Positions 18,861 through 29,100 are shown, numbered from the stretch's first letter. The stretch is 64,000 nucleotides of DNA from Desertifilum tharense IPPAS B-1220 (GCF_001746915.1 NZ_MJGC01000121.1:100634-164633); one strand, 5' to 3'. A program made the numbers and translations. The notes: a model not told the origin generated them from the letters alone.

Positions 18861-19376
18861 ATGCAAATTAAACATCTTTGGCAGCAAGACAGCAACCACC
18901 CCGATAACGCCAGCAACCTCGCCGCCATCCAACAGTGGTGGGCCAGTTTAGCCAGTCAAGAAATTAGCTGGCGACAGCGCCTTATCCCCGAAAACGGTGA
19001 AATTGAACAGATTAACTGGGAACCGCAACGCTTTGACGAGGTATTCTTATTAAATCAGCCCCAACTGCGCGGTATTACCCTCTATTGGCTCAAACCTGCT
19101 ACAGAAGGGGAACGCAACATCACCCCCTATAAACTCGAACTCGATACCCTCGCCCAACACCTGTACATCTATCCCCAAAATCAACGCGGCGTCATCATTC
19201 GCGTCGGCTTACCCGAAATTCAGTATCAAACCCTGCAACTCAAAAATGCCGAAATTGCTTTGGGTGCCAACCTCATGCTGATTCGCGATAAAGGTCAAAA
19301 AATAGAAATCAAAGTCCCTCTCAGTTCAGAGGCTCTCAGTCGCCTGCGGAAACAACTATCCTTAATAAAGGAATAG
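18861..19376 (+). CDS. hypothetical protein, conserved-looking
   Basis: A 171-residue soluble protein without signal peptide or membrane helix. It starts five bases after the MscS stop and is followed 22 bases later by the alpha/beta hydrolase, so all three probably form one operon. The sequence is a mixed alpha/beta pattern with Trp-rich N-terminal segments (QQWWASL, EISWRQRL). No family is recognised. Confidence 0.75.
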   Translation: MQIKHLWQQDSNHPDNASNLAAIQQWWASLASQEISWRQRLIPENGEIEQINWEPQRFDEVFLLNQPQLRGITLYWLKPATEGERNITPYKLELDTLAQHLYIYPQNQRGVIIRVGLPEIQYQTLQLKNAEIALGANLMLIRDKGQKIEIKVPLSSEALSRLRKQLSLIKE

Positions 19377-19398
19377 TTAAAAAACTTTACATCTTCAA

Positions 19399-20298
19399 TT
19401 GACTGTGACAACTCAACTGCAACCGACTAAACCCCTAGAAAAATTTACCTGGCAATGGCGAGGTCATCAAATTTGCTATACCGTCGCTGGCACAGGTAAA
19501 CCTCTCCTCCTGTTACATGGCTTTGGGGCCTCCATTGGTCACTGGCGCAAGAACATTCCCGTCTTAGCCGAAACGGGCTATCGCGTTTTTGCCTTAGATT
19601 TACTAGGGTTTGGCAGTTCAGATAAACCCGAACTAGATTACACCCTCGACCTTTGGCAAGCATTAGTTCAAGACTTTTGGCAAGCGCATATCCAAGAACC
19701 CACCGTCTTTATTGGTAACTCCATTGGCGCATTACTGAGTTTAACCCTCGTTGCCGATAACCCGGAAATTTCTGACGGCGGGGTTTTGATTAACTGTGCG
19801 GGAGGCCTCAACCATCGCCCCGATGAGTTGCAACTCCCCTTGCGCTTTGTGATGGGGATGTTTACCAAAATGGTGAGTTCTCCGATGACGGGGCCGTTTG
19901 TGTTTAACCGCATTCGCGCCAAAGAACGCATCCGCAATACCCTGCGCCAAGTGTATCGCAACCCTGAAGCGATTACCGATGAGTTGGTCGAGATGCTATA
20001 CGAACCCTCTTGTCATCCAGGGGCCCAAAAAGTTTTTGCTTCAATTCTGAGCGCACCACCAGGGCGATCGCCTGTAGAATTATTTCCCAAGGTGACTCAA
20101 CCTCTGTTGGTCTTGTGGGGCGAGGATGACCCTTGGACGCCCATTGCAGGGGCAACGATTTATCAAAACCTAGTGGAACAAGGCAAAGACGTTAAGTTTG
20201 TCGGGATTCCCAATGCGGGACATTGCCCCCACGACGAACACCCAGAACAGGTGAATGCTCTGATCTTAGACTGGTTGAACAGTAAACATTCTGATTGA
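19399..20298 (+). CDS. alpha/beta-fold hydrolase
   Basis: A 299-residue alpha/beta hydrolase. The oxyanion motif HGFG is at residues 40-43, the nucleophile S108 sits in GNSIGA, an acid lies in GEDDPW, and the catalytic histidine is in NAGHCPHDEHP. The cap region (about 140-210) is of normal size. Close relatives in cyanobacteria and chloroplasts act as esterases or in pigment and lipid metabolism, but substrate cannot be told from sequence. The start is TTG at 19399, or GTG two codons later. It is the last gene of the MscS run. Confidence 0.9.
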   Translation: MTVTTQLQPTKPLEKFTWQWRGHQICYTVAGTGKPLLLLHGFGASIGHWRKNIPVLAETGYRVFALDLLGFGSSDKPELDYTLDLWQALVQDFWQAHIQEPTVFIGNSIGALLSLTLVADNPEISDGGVLINCAGGLNHRPDELQLPLRFVMGMFTKMVSSPMTGPFVFNRIRAKERIRNTLRQVYRNPEAITDELVEMLYEPSCHPGAQKVFASILSAPPGRSPVELFPKVTQPLLVLWGEDDPWTPIAGATIYQNLVEQGKDVKFVGIPNAGHCPHDEHPEQVNALILDWLNSKHSD

Positions 20299-20329
20299 TT
20301 GATAAAATTGCTGAAAGTCCTATGAGTCA

Positions 20330-20407
20330 CGTAGGTTGGGTTAGCGCCATTCGTAACCCAACAGCAGCCAGGGTTGTGTTGGGTTTCGTACCTCAACCCA
20401 ACCTACG
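20330..20407. repeat. GTAGGTTGGGTT repeat, full copy with 13-bp inverted ends
   Basis: CGTAGGTTGGGTT at the left end and AACCCAACCTACG at the right end form a perfect 13-bp inverted repeat. A nested pair AACCCAACA/TGTTGGGTT lies inside. The right half recurs twice at 36193-36360 and four times at 56467-56766. The element has no coding capacity and could extrude as a cruciform. Confidence 0.85.
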
Positions 20408-20490
20408 CGACTATCCTGTAAACCTCAGTAACTTTCACCCCGCCCGGAAATCAAGTTCCGGGCTAATCGCTTAAGTCCATTAACATAGAT

Positions 20491-20602
20491 ATCTTGCACC
20501 ATTCTGATTAAGACCTGAGAAGCCAGGTTTCTCGACGAAAAATTGAGGGTTTCAGCTTGAGCAATTGCCAAGAAACCAGGTTTCTGGCACTGGTACAAGA
20601 TC
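20491..20602. repeat. dispersed ~110-bp element with inverted ends, copy B
   Basis: Starts ATCTTGCACCA and ends TGGTACAAGAT, so the inverted ends are longer here than in copy A. Two inner palindromes (AGAAGCCAGGTTTCT at 20518-20532 and AGAAACCAGGTTTCT near 20571-20585) match those of copy A. It lies in the opposite orientation to copy A and, like it, between convergent genes. Confidence 0.8.
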
Positions 20603-20608
20603 TGGGTT

Positions 20609-21412
20609 TTAATCGAGATTATCGGGGTCGATTCCCATTTCTCGCAAGCGTTCTGCTAAACGGGCGGCTTTTTGTTCGGCTTGTTCGGCGCGTTGTCTTT
20701 CCTGTTCGGTTTTGAGTTTCTCCCGTTCGGCGCGTTCGCTACCAATGAGTAACAGATTGCCGTCTTTATCCCACCAGCGCAACCACTGCTGGGTTTGATT
20801 TTGATAAGTACCTTGCCACAGTCCTAGTTCTATCTCTAGGGGTGGGATGAAATAATGACCCCGTTCGTTGGGTGTTATGGGTTGATAGCGTCCTTCGACG
20901 AGGCGATAGGCTTCGAGTCTGTTACTGACAATTTCATAGATGGCGTAGTAGGTAATATGCAGAATTTGCTCGTAAACCCAGAATTTACCCGGTTTTTGGA
21001 CTTCGCCTGCTTCTGTCATCAGCAAAGGGGTGGCGTTTCGTTCTTCCTCGCCTTTACCGCTGGCTAATTCGATGGCGATGAGGGGAGAGATATGTTCTCG
21101 CCAAAAGACGTAGGAACGCCGATAAGAACCGCGTTCTGGTCGGGCGGAGACGTTGGGGACATAGAACCAGTCTGGGGCGACTGCACCGGCTTCTGGGGGG
21201 TCTGTCTCGCGCCAGTAGATGCCGCTATCTTGTCCAATACAGTAACGTCCGTCTGGGTGTCGCTGTGCTAAAAGGGGGCCGAGGGAGTCGGTGAGGAGGA
21301 TGCTTTGGGGATGCTCCTGAAAGTTCTTCACAAAGGTACCATCGGATTCTGGGAGTTGGGTATGGTCGGGGAAGGGTGGGGGTAAACCCAGTTCTGTGGC
21401 TGTTGGGTTCAT
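20609..21412 (-). CDS. Uma2-family protein with C-terminal coiled coil
   Basis: A 267-residue member of the Uma2 (DUF820) family, a restriction-endonuclease-like PD-(D/E)xK fold expanded in cyanobacteria. The core shows APDWFYVPN and LIAIELASGKGEE, corresponding to the D and ExK positions. A charged coiled coil (ERAEREKLKTEQERQRAEQA) follows, ending in LAERLREMGIDPDNLD, a tail nearly identical to that of the Uma2 gene at 60656. Function in the cell is unknown; nuclease activity is only inferred from the fold. Confidence 0.85.
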   Translation of the reverse strand: MNPTATELGLPPPFPDHTQLPESDGTFVKNFQEHPQSILLTDSLGPLLAQRHPDGRYCIGQDSGIYWRETDPPEAGAVAPDWFYVPNVSARPERGSYRRSYVFWREHISPLIAIELASGKGEEERNATPLLMTEAGEVQKPGKFWVYEQILHITYYAIYEIVSNRLEAYRLVEGRYQPITPNERGHYFIPPLEIELGLWQGTYQNQTQQWLRWWDKDGNLLLIGSERAEREKLKTEQERQRAEQAEQKAARLAERLREMGIDPDNLD

Positions 21413-21526
21413 GGTTGGAAATATTGTGGGACTTGTTGACGATCTTAGTCTTTGGAGAGAAATCGCGATCGCACTCCCTTGCCTGTCTTTATCCTAGAAG
21501 TAGATGCGGATCTCGGAGGCAGAACA

Positions 21527-22405
21527 ATGGCACAATTGACGCAACGGCGATCGCAAAATGTTCAGGGTAACTTCTACGTCGATACCACCTGTATAGACTG
21601 CGATACCTGTCGCTGGATGGCCCCGGAAGTGTTTATAGAGGACGATGACCAATCCGCAGTCTATCACCAGCCGGAGAGCGAACAGCAGCACCTCAAAGCC
21701 ATGCAAGCTTTACTCGCCTGTCCGACGGCTTCAATTGGAACCGTAGAGAAACCCACGGATATTAAAGCGGTTCAATCTAGCTTTCCCATCCCCATCGCTG
21801 AAAATGTGTATCACTGCGGCTATCATGCCGAAAGTTCGTTTGGGGCGGCTAGCTATCTAATTGTCCGTCCGCAAGGGAATATTTTAGTCGATTCCCCCCG
21901 CTGGGCTTCTCCTTTAGTCAAGCAGATTGAAGAATTAGGTGGGGTAAGTTATCTCTATTTAACCCATCGAGATGACGTTGCGGATCATCAAAAGTATGCC
22001 AACCATTTTCACTGTCAGCGGATTTTGCACCAGGATGAGATTAACGCCAACACTCAGGATGTAGAAATTCAATTAAGCGGAACGGAACCCTATCAACTCG
22101 CCGAAGATTTGCTGATTATTCCCGTTCCCGGACATACGAAAGGGCATACGGTTTTACTCTATAACAATCGCTTCCTGTTTACAGGCGATCATTTAGCTTG
22201 GTCTGATGAATATCAACATCTCATCGCCTTTCGGCGGGCTTGCTGGTATTCTTGGCCAGAATTGAGAATATCGATGAAAAAGCTAACCGATTATTCTTTT
22301 GAATGGGTGTTACCCGGTCACGGTCGCCGCTATCATGCAGAGAATGCGGAGGTGATGCAACAACAACTGCAAAAATGTATTGCTTGGATGGAGACTGTGG
22401 CTTGA
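21527..22405 (+). CDS. ferredoxin-metallo-beta-lactamase fusion protein
   Basis: The ATG at 21527 has a strong ribosome-binding site (GGAGG) and replaces a longer open frame. The 292-residue product begins with a short ferredoxin domain: C22, C25 and C28 (CIDCDTC) and C65 (LACPTASIG), enough for one Fe-S cluster. The rest is an MBL fold whose first metal motif is altered to HRDDVADH rather than HxHxDH, followed by PGHTKGHT, FTGDHLAW and LPGHGRRY. This domain pair occurs in cyanobacteria and plants. An Fe-S-coupled hydrolase or redox role is likely, but the substrate is unknown. Confidence 0.85.
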   Translation: MAQLTQRRSQNVQGNFYVDTTCIDCDTCRWMAPEVFIEDDDQSAVYHQPESEQQHLKAMQALLACPTASIGTVEKPTDIKAVQSSFPIPIAENVYHCGYHAESSFGAASYLIVRPQGNILVDSPRWASPLVKQIEELGGVSYLYLTHRDDVADHQKYANHFHCQRILHQDEINANTQDVEIQLSGTEPYQLAEDLLIIPVPGHTKGHTVLLYNNRFLFTGDHLAWSDEYQHLIAFRRACWYSWPELRISMKKLTDYSFEWVLPGHGRRYHAENAEVMQQQLQKCIAWMETVA

Positions 22406-22459
22406 TTTTGATTGAAAAATGACCTTTGGCACAGAGTTTAATAGCAGTGAAGGATACTG

Positions 22460-23014
22460 ATGACTTTAGCCACCCAATCCCTAACTTTAGAGGAATTCCT
22501 AAAACTTCCCGAAACTCAACCCGCTTCTGAATTTATCGATGGTGAGGTGATTCAAAAACCTATGCCACAAGGAGAGCATAGCCTAATCCAGGTAGAACTG
22601 TGCGAGGCGATTAACCGCGCGACTAAGCCGCAGAAAATTGCGATCGCCTTTCCAGAATTGCGCTGTACCTTTGGAGGAGACTCGATGATTCCGGATGTGG
22701 CGGTGTTTCGGTGGGAAAGAATTCCGGTTACGTCTTCTGGAAGAATTGCCAACCGCTTCGAGACTTATCCAGATTGGTCTATTGAGATTTTAGCCCCAGA
22801 TGGGAGTTTGACGAAAGTATTGGGGAAACTGCTGCACTGTTCTCAACAGGGAACCGAGTTGGGATGGTTAATCGATCCAGAGGATGAAAGTATTTTAACG
22901 ATCTTCCCAGAGCAACGGGTGCAATTGTTGAGGGGGAATAGTCCGCTCCCTATTCTTAGCGGAATTGTATTGGAACTCACGGTTGCACAGGTTTTTAGTT
23001 GGTTAACGCTTTAA
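22460..23014 (+). CDS. Uma2-family protein
   Basis: A 184-residue Uma2/DUF820 protein. It has the typical start (LTLEEFLKLPETQPASEFIDGEV), then the D and ExK region (IPDVAVFRWERIP ... DWSIEILAPDGS), and ends near LELTVAQVFSWL. No coiled-coil tail is present. The fold is PD-(D/E)xK nuclease-like; biological role unknown. It is convergent with the methionine gamma-lyase-like gene with only eight bases between. Confidence 0.88.
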   Translation: MTLATQSLTLEEFLKLPETQPASEFIDGEVIQKPMPQGEHSLIQVELCEAINRATKPQKIAIAFPELRCTFGGDSMIPDVAVFRWERIPVTSSGRIANRFETYPDWSIEILAPDGSLTKVLGKLLHCSQQGTELGWLIDPEDESILTIFPEQRVQLLRGNSPLPILSGIVLELTVAQVFSWLTL

Positions 23015-23022
23015 TGTCGCTG

Positions 23023-24255
23023 CTAGCATTCAGCGCTGAGGGCTTCAATGGCTGCTTCTAAGGCTAGAGAAACGTGAGTCCAGTGGGTTCCTCCTTGGCA
23101 GAAAACAATATAAGGTTCTCTTAACGGGCCATCGGCGGAAAATTCTGAGGTACTGCCATCAATAAAGGTGCCGCCAGCCATCACTAAGTCGCTTTCGTAA
23201 CCGGGCATGGGAGCCGGAATGGGGTCGAGGTACGATCCAATGGGAGAATATCGCTGAATCGCGCGACAAAAAGCAATTAGCTTTTCAGGCGAACCCAGTT
23301 CAATGGCTTGAATCACATCGCGACGCGCAGCCAGGGGATGGGGGTTAACGGGGTATCCTAATCGATCGAAGACGTAGGCAGTTAAATGATTGCCTTTCAT
23401 CGCTTCTCCGACCATTTGCGGAGCTAGGAATAAGCCTTGAAAGAGCAGGCGATTTTGGTCAAATGTAGCCCCCCCCTCGCTTCCAATTCCGGGGGCGGTG
23501 AGGCGGCAGGTAGCAGCCTCTACGAGGTCTTTTTGACCCGCGATGTATCCCCCGGCAGTGACGATGGTGCCGCCCGGATTTTTGATCAGCGATCCAGCGA
23601 TTAAGTCAGCACCGACGGCGGGGGGTTCCTGTTCTTCGATAAATTCGCCGTAACAGTTATCGACAAAACAAATGGTGTTTGGGTTTTGCTGCTTGACAAT
23701 CTTAACGATTTTTTCAATGTCGGCAATGGAGAGGGACGAACGCCAGGAATAGCCGCAGGAACGTTGAATGAGGGCTAAACGGGTTTTGGGGGTAATGGCC
23801 TCACTGAGAGCTTTCCAGTCCACCGATCCGTCGGATGTTAGAGGCAATTCGCGGTAGGAAATGCCAAAATCCTTTAAGGAGCCTTGTTGGTGTCCTCGCA
23901 GCCCGATGACTTCTTCGAGAGTATCGTAGGGCGCGCCTGCAACGGAGAGCATTTCGTCTCCCGGACGCAGAACGCCAAATAAGGCACAGGCGATCGCGTG
24001 CGTTCCAGAAACGAACTGGACGCGCACGGCAGCCGCTTCAGCCCCCATAATGGTTGCGAAAACTCGATCGAGAATTTCTCGTCCGAGGTCATTATGACCG
24101 TAACCCGTGACACTGGCAAAGTGATGGACGCCGACGCGATGTTCGCGAAATGCGTCTAAAACTCGTCTAAGATTTTGCTTGACGGCAGTGTCAATTCCAG
24201 AAAAAATCGGAAACAATGCCTTTTCTGCTTCTTTGAGCTGTTCAAAGCTGTTCAT
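23023..24255 (-). CDS. methionine gamma-lyase-like (aluminium-resistance family) PLP enzyme
   Basis: A 410-residue PLP-dependent fold-type I enzyme of the family annotated as methionine gamma-lyase family or aluminium resistance protein. The frame extends upstream to 24438, but MNSFEQLKEAE at 24255 fits the family start and leaves room for the divergent desC promoter; an ATG at 24282 is an alternative. Visible are FVSGTHAIACALFGVLRPGDE, FVDNCYGEF (PLP aspartate region), and the Schiff-base lysine in AGSLIKNPGGTI. It probably acts on a sulfur amino acid, but the reaction is not established for this branch. Confidence 0.88.
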   Translation of the reverse strand: MNSFEQLKEAEKALFPIFSGIDTAVKQNLRRVLDAFREHRVGVHHFASVTGYGHNDLGREILDRVFATIMGAEAAAVRVQFVSGTHAIACALFGVLRPGDEMLSVAGAPYDTLEEVIGLRGHQQGSLKDFGISYRELPLTSDGSVDWKALSEAITPKTRLALIQRSCGYSWRSSLSIADIEKIVKIVKQQNPNTICFVDNCYGEFIEEQEPPAVGADLIAGSLIKNPGGTIVTAGGYIAGQKDLVEAATCRLTAPGIGSEGGATFDQNRLLFQGLFLAPQMVGEAMKGNHLTAYVFDRLGYPVNPHPLAARRDVIQAIELGSPEKLIAFCRAIQRYSPIGSYLDPIPAPMPGYESDLVMAGGTFIDGSTSEFSADGPLREPYIVFCQGGTHWTHVSLALEAAIEALSAEC

Positions 24256-24324
24256 TGGGTCCCTGGAGCGCCAATTGAACATTATGACGCAGATTCGGCC
24301 GCAAAACGCTATAGAGATGACTGC

Positions 24325-25143
24325 ATGACTGTTGCAACCACAACTAAACCTCGCATGGAATGGATCATTATCATTTACATGGCATTGATCCATATCGGAG
24401 CGCTTTTCGCCCTTTTGCCGGGTAACTTTAATTGGCAAGCAGTGGGAGTAGCGCTACTCCTGCACTGGGTAACGGGTGGTCTAGGGATTACCCTAGGATG
24501 GCATCGTTTGGTGACTCATCGCAGCTTTCAAACCCCGAAATGGCTAGAATACTTTTTTGTTTTCTGCGGTACGCTCACCTGTGAAGGGGGCGTGATTGAT
24601 TGGGTAGGATTGCACCGCATTCATCACTTGCATTCGGATACCGATCCCGATCCGCATGATTCTAATAAAGGGTTTTGGTGGAGTCACATGGGCTGGATGT
24701 TCATTGAGACGCCAGCGAAAAAAGACGTTGCCCGTTATACCAAAGATATTGCAGATGACCCTGTTTATCAATTTTTGGATAAATACTTTGTCCCCATTCA
24801 AATGGCTTTAGCCTTGGTGCTTTATGCTCTGGGCGGTTGGCCGTTTGTGGTTTGGGGAATTTTTGTGCGCTTAGTTGCAGTTTTTCATTGTACTTGGTTT
24901 GTCAATAGTGCGACGCACAAGTTTGGCTACCAAAGTCATGAAAGTGGCGATCGCTCTCGCAACTGCTGGTGGGTGGCGTTAGTCACCTACGGCGAAGGCT
25001 GGCACAATAATCACCATGCTTTTCAATACTCTGCCCGTCACGGTTTGCAGTGGTGGGAATTTGACCAAACTTGGTTAACGATTCGTTTATTACAAGCTTT
25101 GGGTTTAGCCACTAAGGTGAAGTTAGCCGAAGTCGAGAAGTAG
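24325..25143 (+). CDS. desC: fatty acid desaturase (delta-9 type)
   Basis: A 272-residue membrane desaturase. The ATG at 24325 is used; the frame before it overlaps the divergent gene. The three histidine boxes are intact: HRLVTH, HRIHHLH and HNNHHAF. Hydrophobic helices flank them in the usual order. Delta-9 acyl-lipid desaturases of this type add the first double bond to stearoyl groups on membrane lipids using ferredoxin. A second homologue is at 55199. It ends in a good terminator. Confidence 0.93.
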   Translation: MTVATTTKPRMEWIIIIYMALIHIGALFALLPGNFNWQAVGVALLLHWVTGGLGITLGWHRLVTHRSFQTPKWLEYFFVFCGTLTCEGGVIDWVGLHRIHHLHSDTDPDPHDSNKGFWWSHMGWMFIETPAKKDVARYTKDIADDPVYQFLDKYFVPIQMALALVLYALGGWPFVVWGIFVRLVAVFHCTWFVNSATHKFGYQSHESGDRSRNCWWVALVTYGEGWHNNHHAFQYSARHGLQWWEFDQTWLTIRLLQALGLATKVKLAEVEK

Positions 25144-25200
25144 TCTCGCTTTTGTCAACCCCATTTCTAAACTAGCCTAAAATTTTCCACCTTTCTATCT

Positions 25201-25227
25201 CCCCTACTTCGCTAGGGGCATTTTTTT
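25201..25227 (+). terminator. terminator of desC
   Basis: CCCCTA-CTTCGC-TAGGGG forms a 6-bp GC-rich stem, followed by CA and seven T, 58 bases after the desC stop. Confidence 0.88.
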
Positions 25228-25312
25228 GGCGATTTTTCGGTTGTCTTCCTTTTCCCTGTTCCCCGCAGGTGTGTCAAAATAGAAGGTCTGGAGTTTTTTA
25301 GGAGGTCGTCTC

Positions 25313-25549
25313 GTGTCGCGTAGATGCCAGTTAACCGGAAAGAAGGCAAATAATGCCTATGCTATTTCTCACTCTCACCGTCGTACCAAGAAGCTACAAC
25401 AGCCCAATTTACAATGGAAGCGCGTTTGGTGGCCCCAAGGCAATCGTTGGGTGAGATTGCGCCTCTCGACTAAAGCGATTAAGACCTTAGAAGTTAAAGG
25501 TCTGCAAGCAATGGCGAAAGAAGCTGGACTGGATTTGAGCAAATTTTAA
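25313..25549 (+). CDS. rpmB: 50S ribosomal protein L28
   Basis: A 78-residue basic protein of the large ribosomal subunit. It starts with GTG after a strong AGGAGG site. The family start MSRRCQLTGKKANNAYAISH and the central RRTKKLQQPNLQWKRVWW are typical. It is monocistronic, lying between the desC terminator and its own terminator. Confidence 0.97.
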   Translation: MSRRCQLTGKKANNAYAISHSHRRTKKLQQPNLQWKRVWWPQGNRWVRLRLSTKAIKTLEVKGLQAMAKEAGLDLSKF

Positions 25550-26117
25550 GCGATGTTGGGTGGGAATGTGCGGAGGCGATCGCGCTCTCCCCTCAGCCAT
25601 CTATCGCCGTGCATCAACCCGCAAGTGCGGGTTTTTGCGTTTTTAGCGCCTTGGGATTTTTCCCCCCAGCAGAAAGCGATCGACGGATTGATAAGTTTTT
25701 TGGCACAGGTGGGTAAGATAGATGGGCGAACCTGCTGAATTTGTAAAGTTCCGATAAAGCTCGTGAAATTTCACTGATTTTGCGAAGCGCGATCGCCCTC
25801 TATTTCCAGATTTCCGTTGATTCACTCAACTTAATTCTGTTTTTCGGGAATCGCCTCAAAAAGCCGGAATCCACCGGATACTGAGAACTTCAGGTTGCAA
25901 ATGAGTTCGCTGTAACGTGTATTTTCCCTGTTGATCCAAAAAAAATGTGTTGTTAAGACAGTGGATAACCGAAATAGCGATATCAGACGTTGTATATCTC
26001 TAGGGGAAAATGTGCTTGCTCGCCGATTGCTCCGTTAGCAACGGTTAGAGCGATCGCCACTTCTTCCACGATTTCGGGATAGTTGCATCACCAGAGCGTT
26101 TAACTAGGAAAGCCACC
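25550..26117. other. 568-bp gap upstream of hpsA
   Basis: Apart from the rpmB terminator no gene is seen. The right half is the probable hpsA promoter and leader; AGGAAAGCCACC directly before the hpsA ATG gives a usable ribosome-binding site. A run of eight A (about 25940) and AT-rich TTGTATATCTC near 25992 are the only notable sequences. Confidence 0.5.
25616..25636 (+). terminator. terminator of rpmB
   Basis: AACCCGCA-AG-TGCGGGTT gives an 8-bp stem with a very short loop, followed by TTT and then GCGTTTTT. It lies 66 bases after the rpmB stop. Confidence 0.8.
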
Positions 26118-29100
26118 ATGTCCAATCGCAAGCGCTTTCAAGCAGTACCTCAACCCTTACGGTCGCTGAACAAAGCTATCAAAGCCATCCTCAACTGGCT
26201 CTCGCGCGGCTTACTCAACCTGGGAAAACCTCAGCGCCGCCGCCAAGCCACCGCCGGGTTCGTCTTACCCACTGTGGTCATGATGATGCTGGTAGTGATG
26301 CTCATTACTACTGCAATGGTATTGCGTTCTTTTGACCGTTCAAAGAATGCAAATAACGTTAGAGTCAATGAAGCAACGTTAAATGCAGCGGCACCCGCAT
26401 TAGATCGGTCAAGAGCGAAAATTAAGGAATTATTTGATTCTGTGCAAGAGGGAACGCCACCCGATGACCGCTTAATCGCAGAATTTAATACCAACATTAA
26501 TAAATATACATTTGGTGATGAAATTCCCCTTAAGCTAGTCTACGACTATAGCAATGGAACTCAACCAGATGCGCCAGATGGTCAAATTAACGATATTACA
26601 AATCCAGGTGCCCCCCTTAAAGAGACGATTAAAACAGCTTGGAAGTTTCCTGTAGATACAGACAATAACGGGAAATTTGATACTTTTACCTTATATAGTA
26701 TTTTATTTCGGACTCCTGGCATTGACGGGAACAATAATCCAGATAGAAGAAGAAATCCCCTAGATGCTAGAACTCCACCAATGGATGACTTTGTACCGCC
26801 AGGATGCCCAAGTAATGCGACGGCAACATCGGGCTGGTTTAAAGTTAATGACATTCTGAAAAAAAGCATCTATGTTTACGCTGCTAATGTCCCGATCACC
26901 GAATTACCGGCTGATTTAGATACTAATAATTACGAGGTTTTTCAAGGACAAAGCAGAGGTTTTTCTGCTTTAGAGTATCAACAAGATCGCACCCGGATTC
27001 CTTTAGCTAATAATGCAATTGTTTATGAAGATGACCTCGAAATCTTACCGGGTCAAGGTTTAGATGTTAATGGTCGGATTTTCACTAACAGTAACTTATT
27101 GGCTGGTAAAACATTTGCAGGCGATGTCCGCCTGCGTCTAGTAAGCAGCATCAACTCCTGTTATTACGCCAAGGAAGCTAGCGAGATTGTAGTTGGTGGA
27201 AATCTTGCTCCAGGGCGGGTCAATGATACAACAGACCAAAATGCAGCCCTAATCGATTTTTACCAAGGTCGGGGCGTTCCTCCCACAACTGCTCAAAATT
27301 TAGGTGCAGACGATAAAAGTACAGTTGAGCCGGGGGGAAGTACCCTTGCTTACAATACGGCTGCCTATGAAGAACGTATTGATTTGTTAGTTAATGCTGC
27401 TAGACTACTTCCTGCCGATCAACAACCGGTTCCGGAAAATCAACTCAGAAACTACTTCAAAGAACGTACCCGACGCGTTCCTTATAAAGAAGTTGCAACA
27501 GGTGCGAATCCATTAATTGTTAATGGTACAGACTATCGAACATCGCCCATTACCAATGCTGGTCAAGCTCAAGCGTTTTTACAGACAGCAACCGGACCTG
27601 CTAGACCCCCTAGAACATGGATGTATCCTGTCGATCCGGCAAATAATAATACCTTTGCAGGCTTTGCCAATCTCCAACTCAACTTGATTCGTCCTAGAGC
27701 AACTCAGCCTGCTCAACGCGAGGGTAAGGAGTGGCGAGTCGGAGATCGGGTTTTTATCGGTAATAATTTACCTGAGTTTGTTTACAACGAGACAGCTCAA
27801 AGCTTTTTGCGAAATGACTCCCAACTGCTTTTAGCGCCCTCAGAAAACAGATGGCATAACAGAGGCTCTGGGATGTCTGATGAAACCCGCAGCCGGACTT
27901 CGAGAGTTAGAACATTAGACGATTTGGGTGATACTGGGCGCGATGGCTATTGGGAACGTCAAGCCGCACGCGATCAAATTCGCTTAACAGATTTATTTGG
28001 TGGCGTGCGTATCGTTACAGGAACTGGGATTTACTTACCAGGGAATAACGATCTTTCAGCACCTGCTGCTCCATTTCCTCCTGTTGCACCGGCTCTAGTT
28101 CCTAAGCGCTTTACCATTTGGCCGGATTATCTGCCGATGGCTAAGGATCATAATGATGTTTTTGACACGAATGGTTTACTTGTCAACGATACAACGAACG
28201 ATCGCCCTTACTTGAGAATGCGGGCAACTGCTGTCTATCACTACGACAAGAAGCCCAACACCGATCCGGGCGATACCTATCCCTATGATGTCACCAATCC
28301 TGATGCAGAAACGCCGGAGTACCAAAGACCGATTGCTTGTGTTAGTAGCTATTACGATCCGACGGATGCAGCAAGTTCCGCAAATACAGGTACTGGAGCA
28401 AAGTCGAACAACGGTATAGTCTACGGTTGGCCAGGTTCTGATGCAGGTCAAACCAAGTCTGATTTAGTTAACTTCTTAGGCAATGGTGCTTTAGCGAGTA
28501 ACTACCGTACGATTTTGGAGTATCAATCTAGGTTACGCTATCCCAATCAACAGCTAGTTAATCCTCTGCTGGCAAGTGCATTTGCAAAAATCAATGCAAG
28601 TACACCTAATCAATTAACCCTGGCTGAAACTACAGCTTTGGACACTGGAATTTGCGCGATCTCAATTTTGAATGGTGCGGCACCAAACGCTGGTTTACCT
28701 ATTCAAAATGACAATATTCGCGAGGTTACTCTTTTAGATGCTAGACAGGTTAGAGCTATTGAAGGCAGTGATGGAGTAGATGGCAACTACGATCTGAGTA
28801 TTGAGGAACGCCAACCCCTAGAAATTCGCGCCACAGCTCTAGATTTAGGAGCAATGCGCCAGCGCTTGTTTGGTTCAGGTGACACGACTGATTCCAGACA
28901 AGAATACATGATTCCTAATACAGGGATTATTTACGCCACTCGCGAAGATGCTATCCCCGATCAAAGTAATCCTACCTCTCTAGGTGTCAGTGCCTCAGAT
29001 AGTATTCTCGATCCGAATCGTCGCCCGAACGCCATCATTTTGGAAAATGGCAGTAACCTCAGCCGCGATACAAATTATCGCCAAGAAGAGAAAGGCTTAA

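Larger units (their letters stand above)
20299..20608. other. 310-bp gap filled by two repeat elements
   Basis: Between the hydrolase and the convergent Uma2 gene there is no gene. The space is taken by the GTAGGTTGGGTT element and by copy B of the 110-bp inverted-end element. Confidence 0.7.

Noticed and set aside
25553..25738. 61-residue frame after rpmB
   Set aside because: It runs straight through the rpmB terminator hairpin and has no protein-like features.
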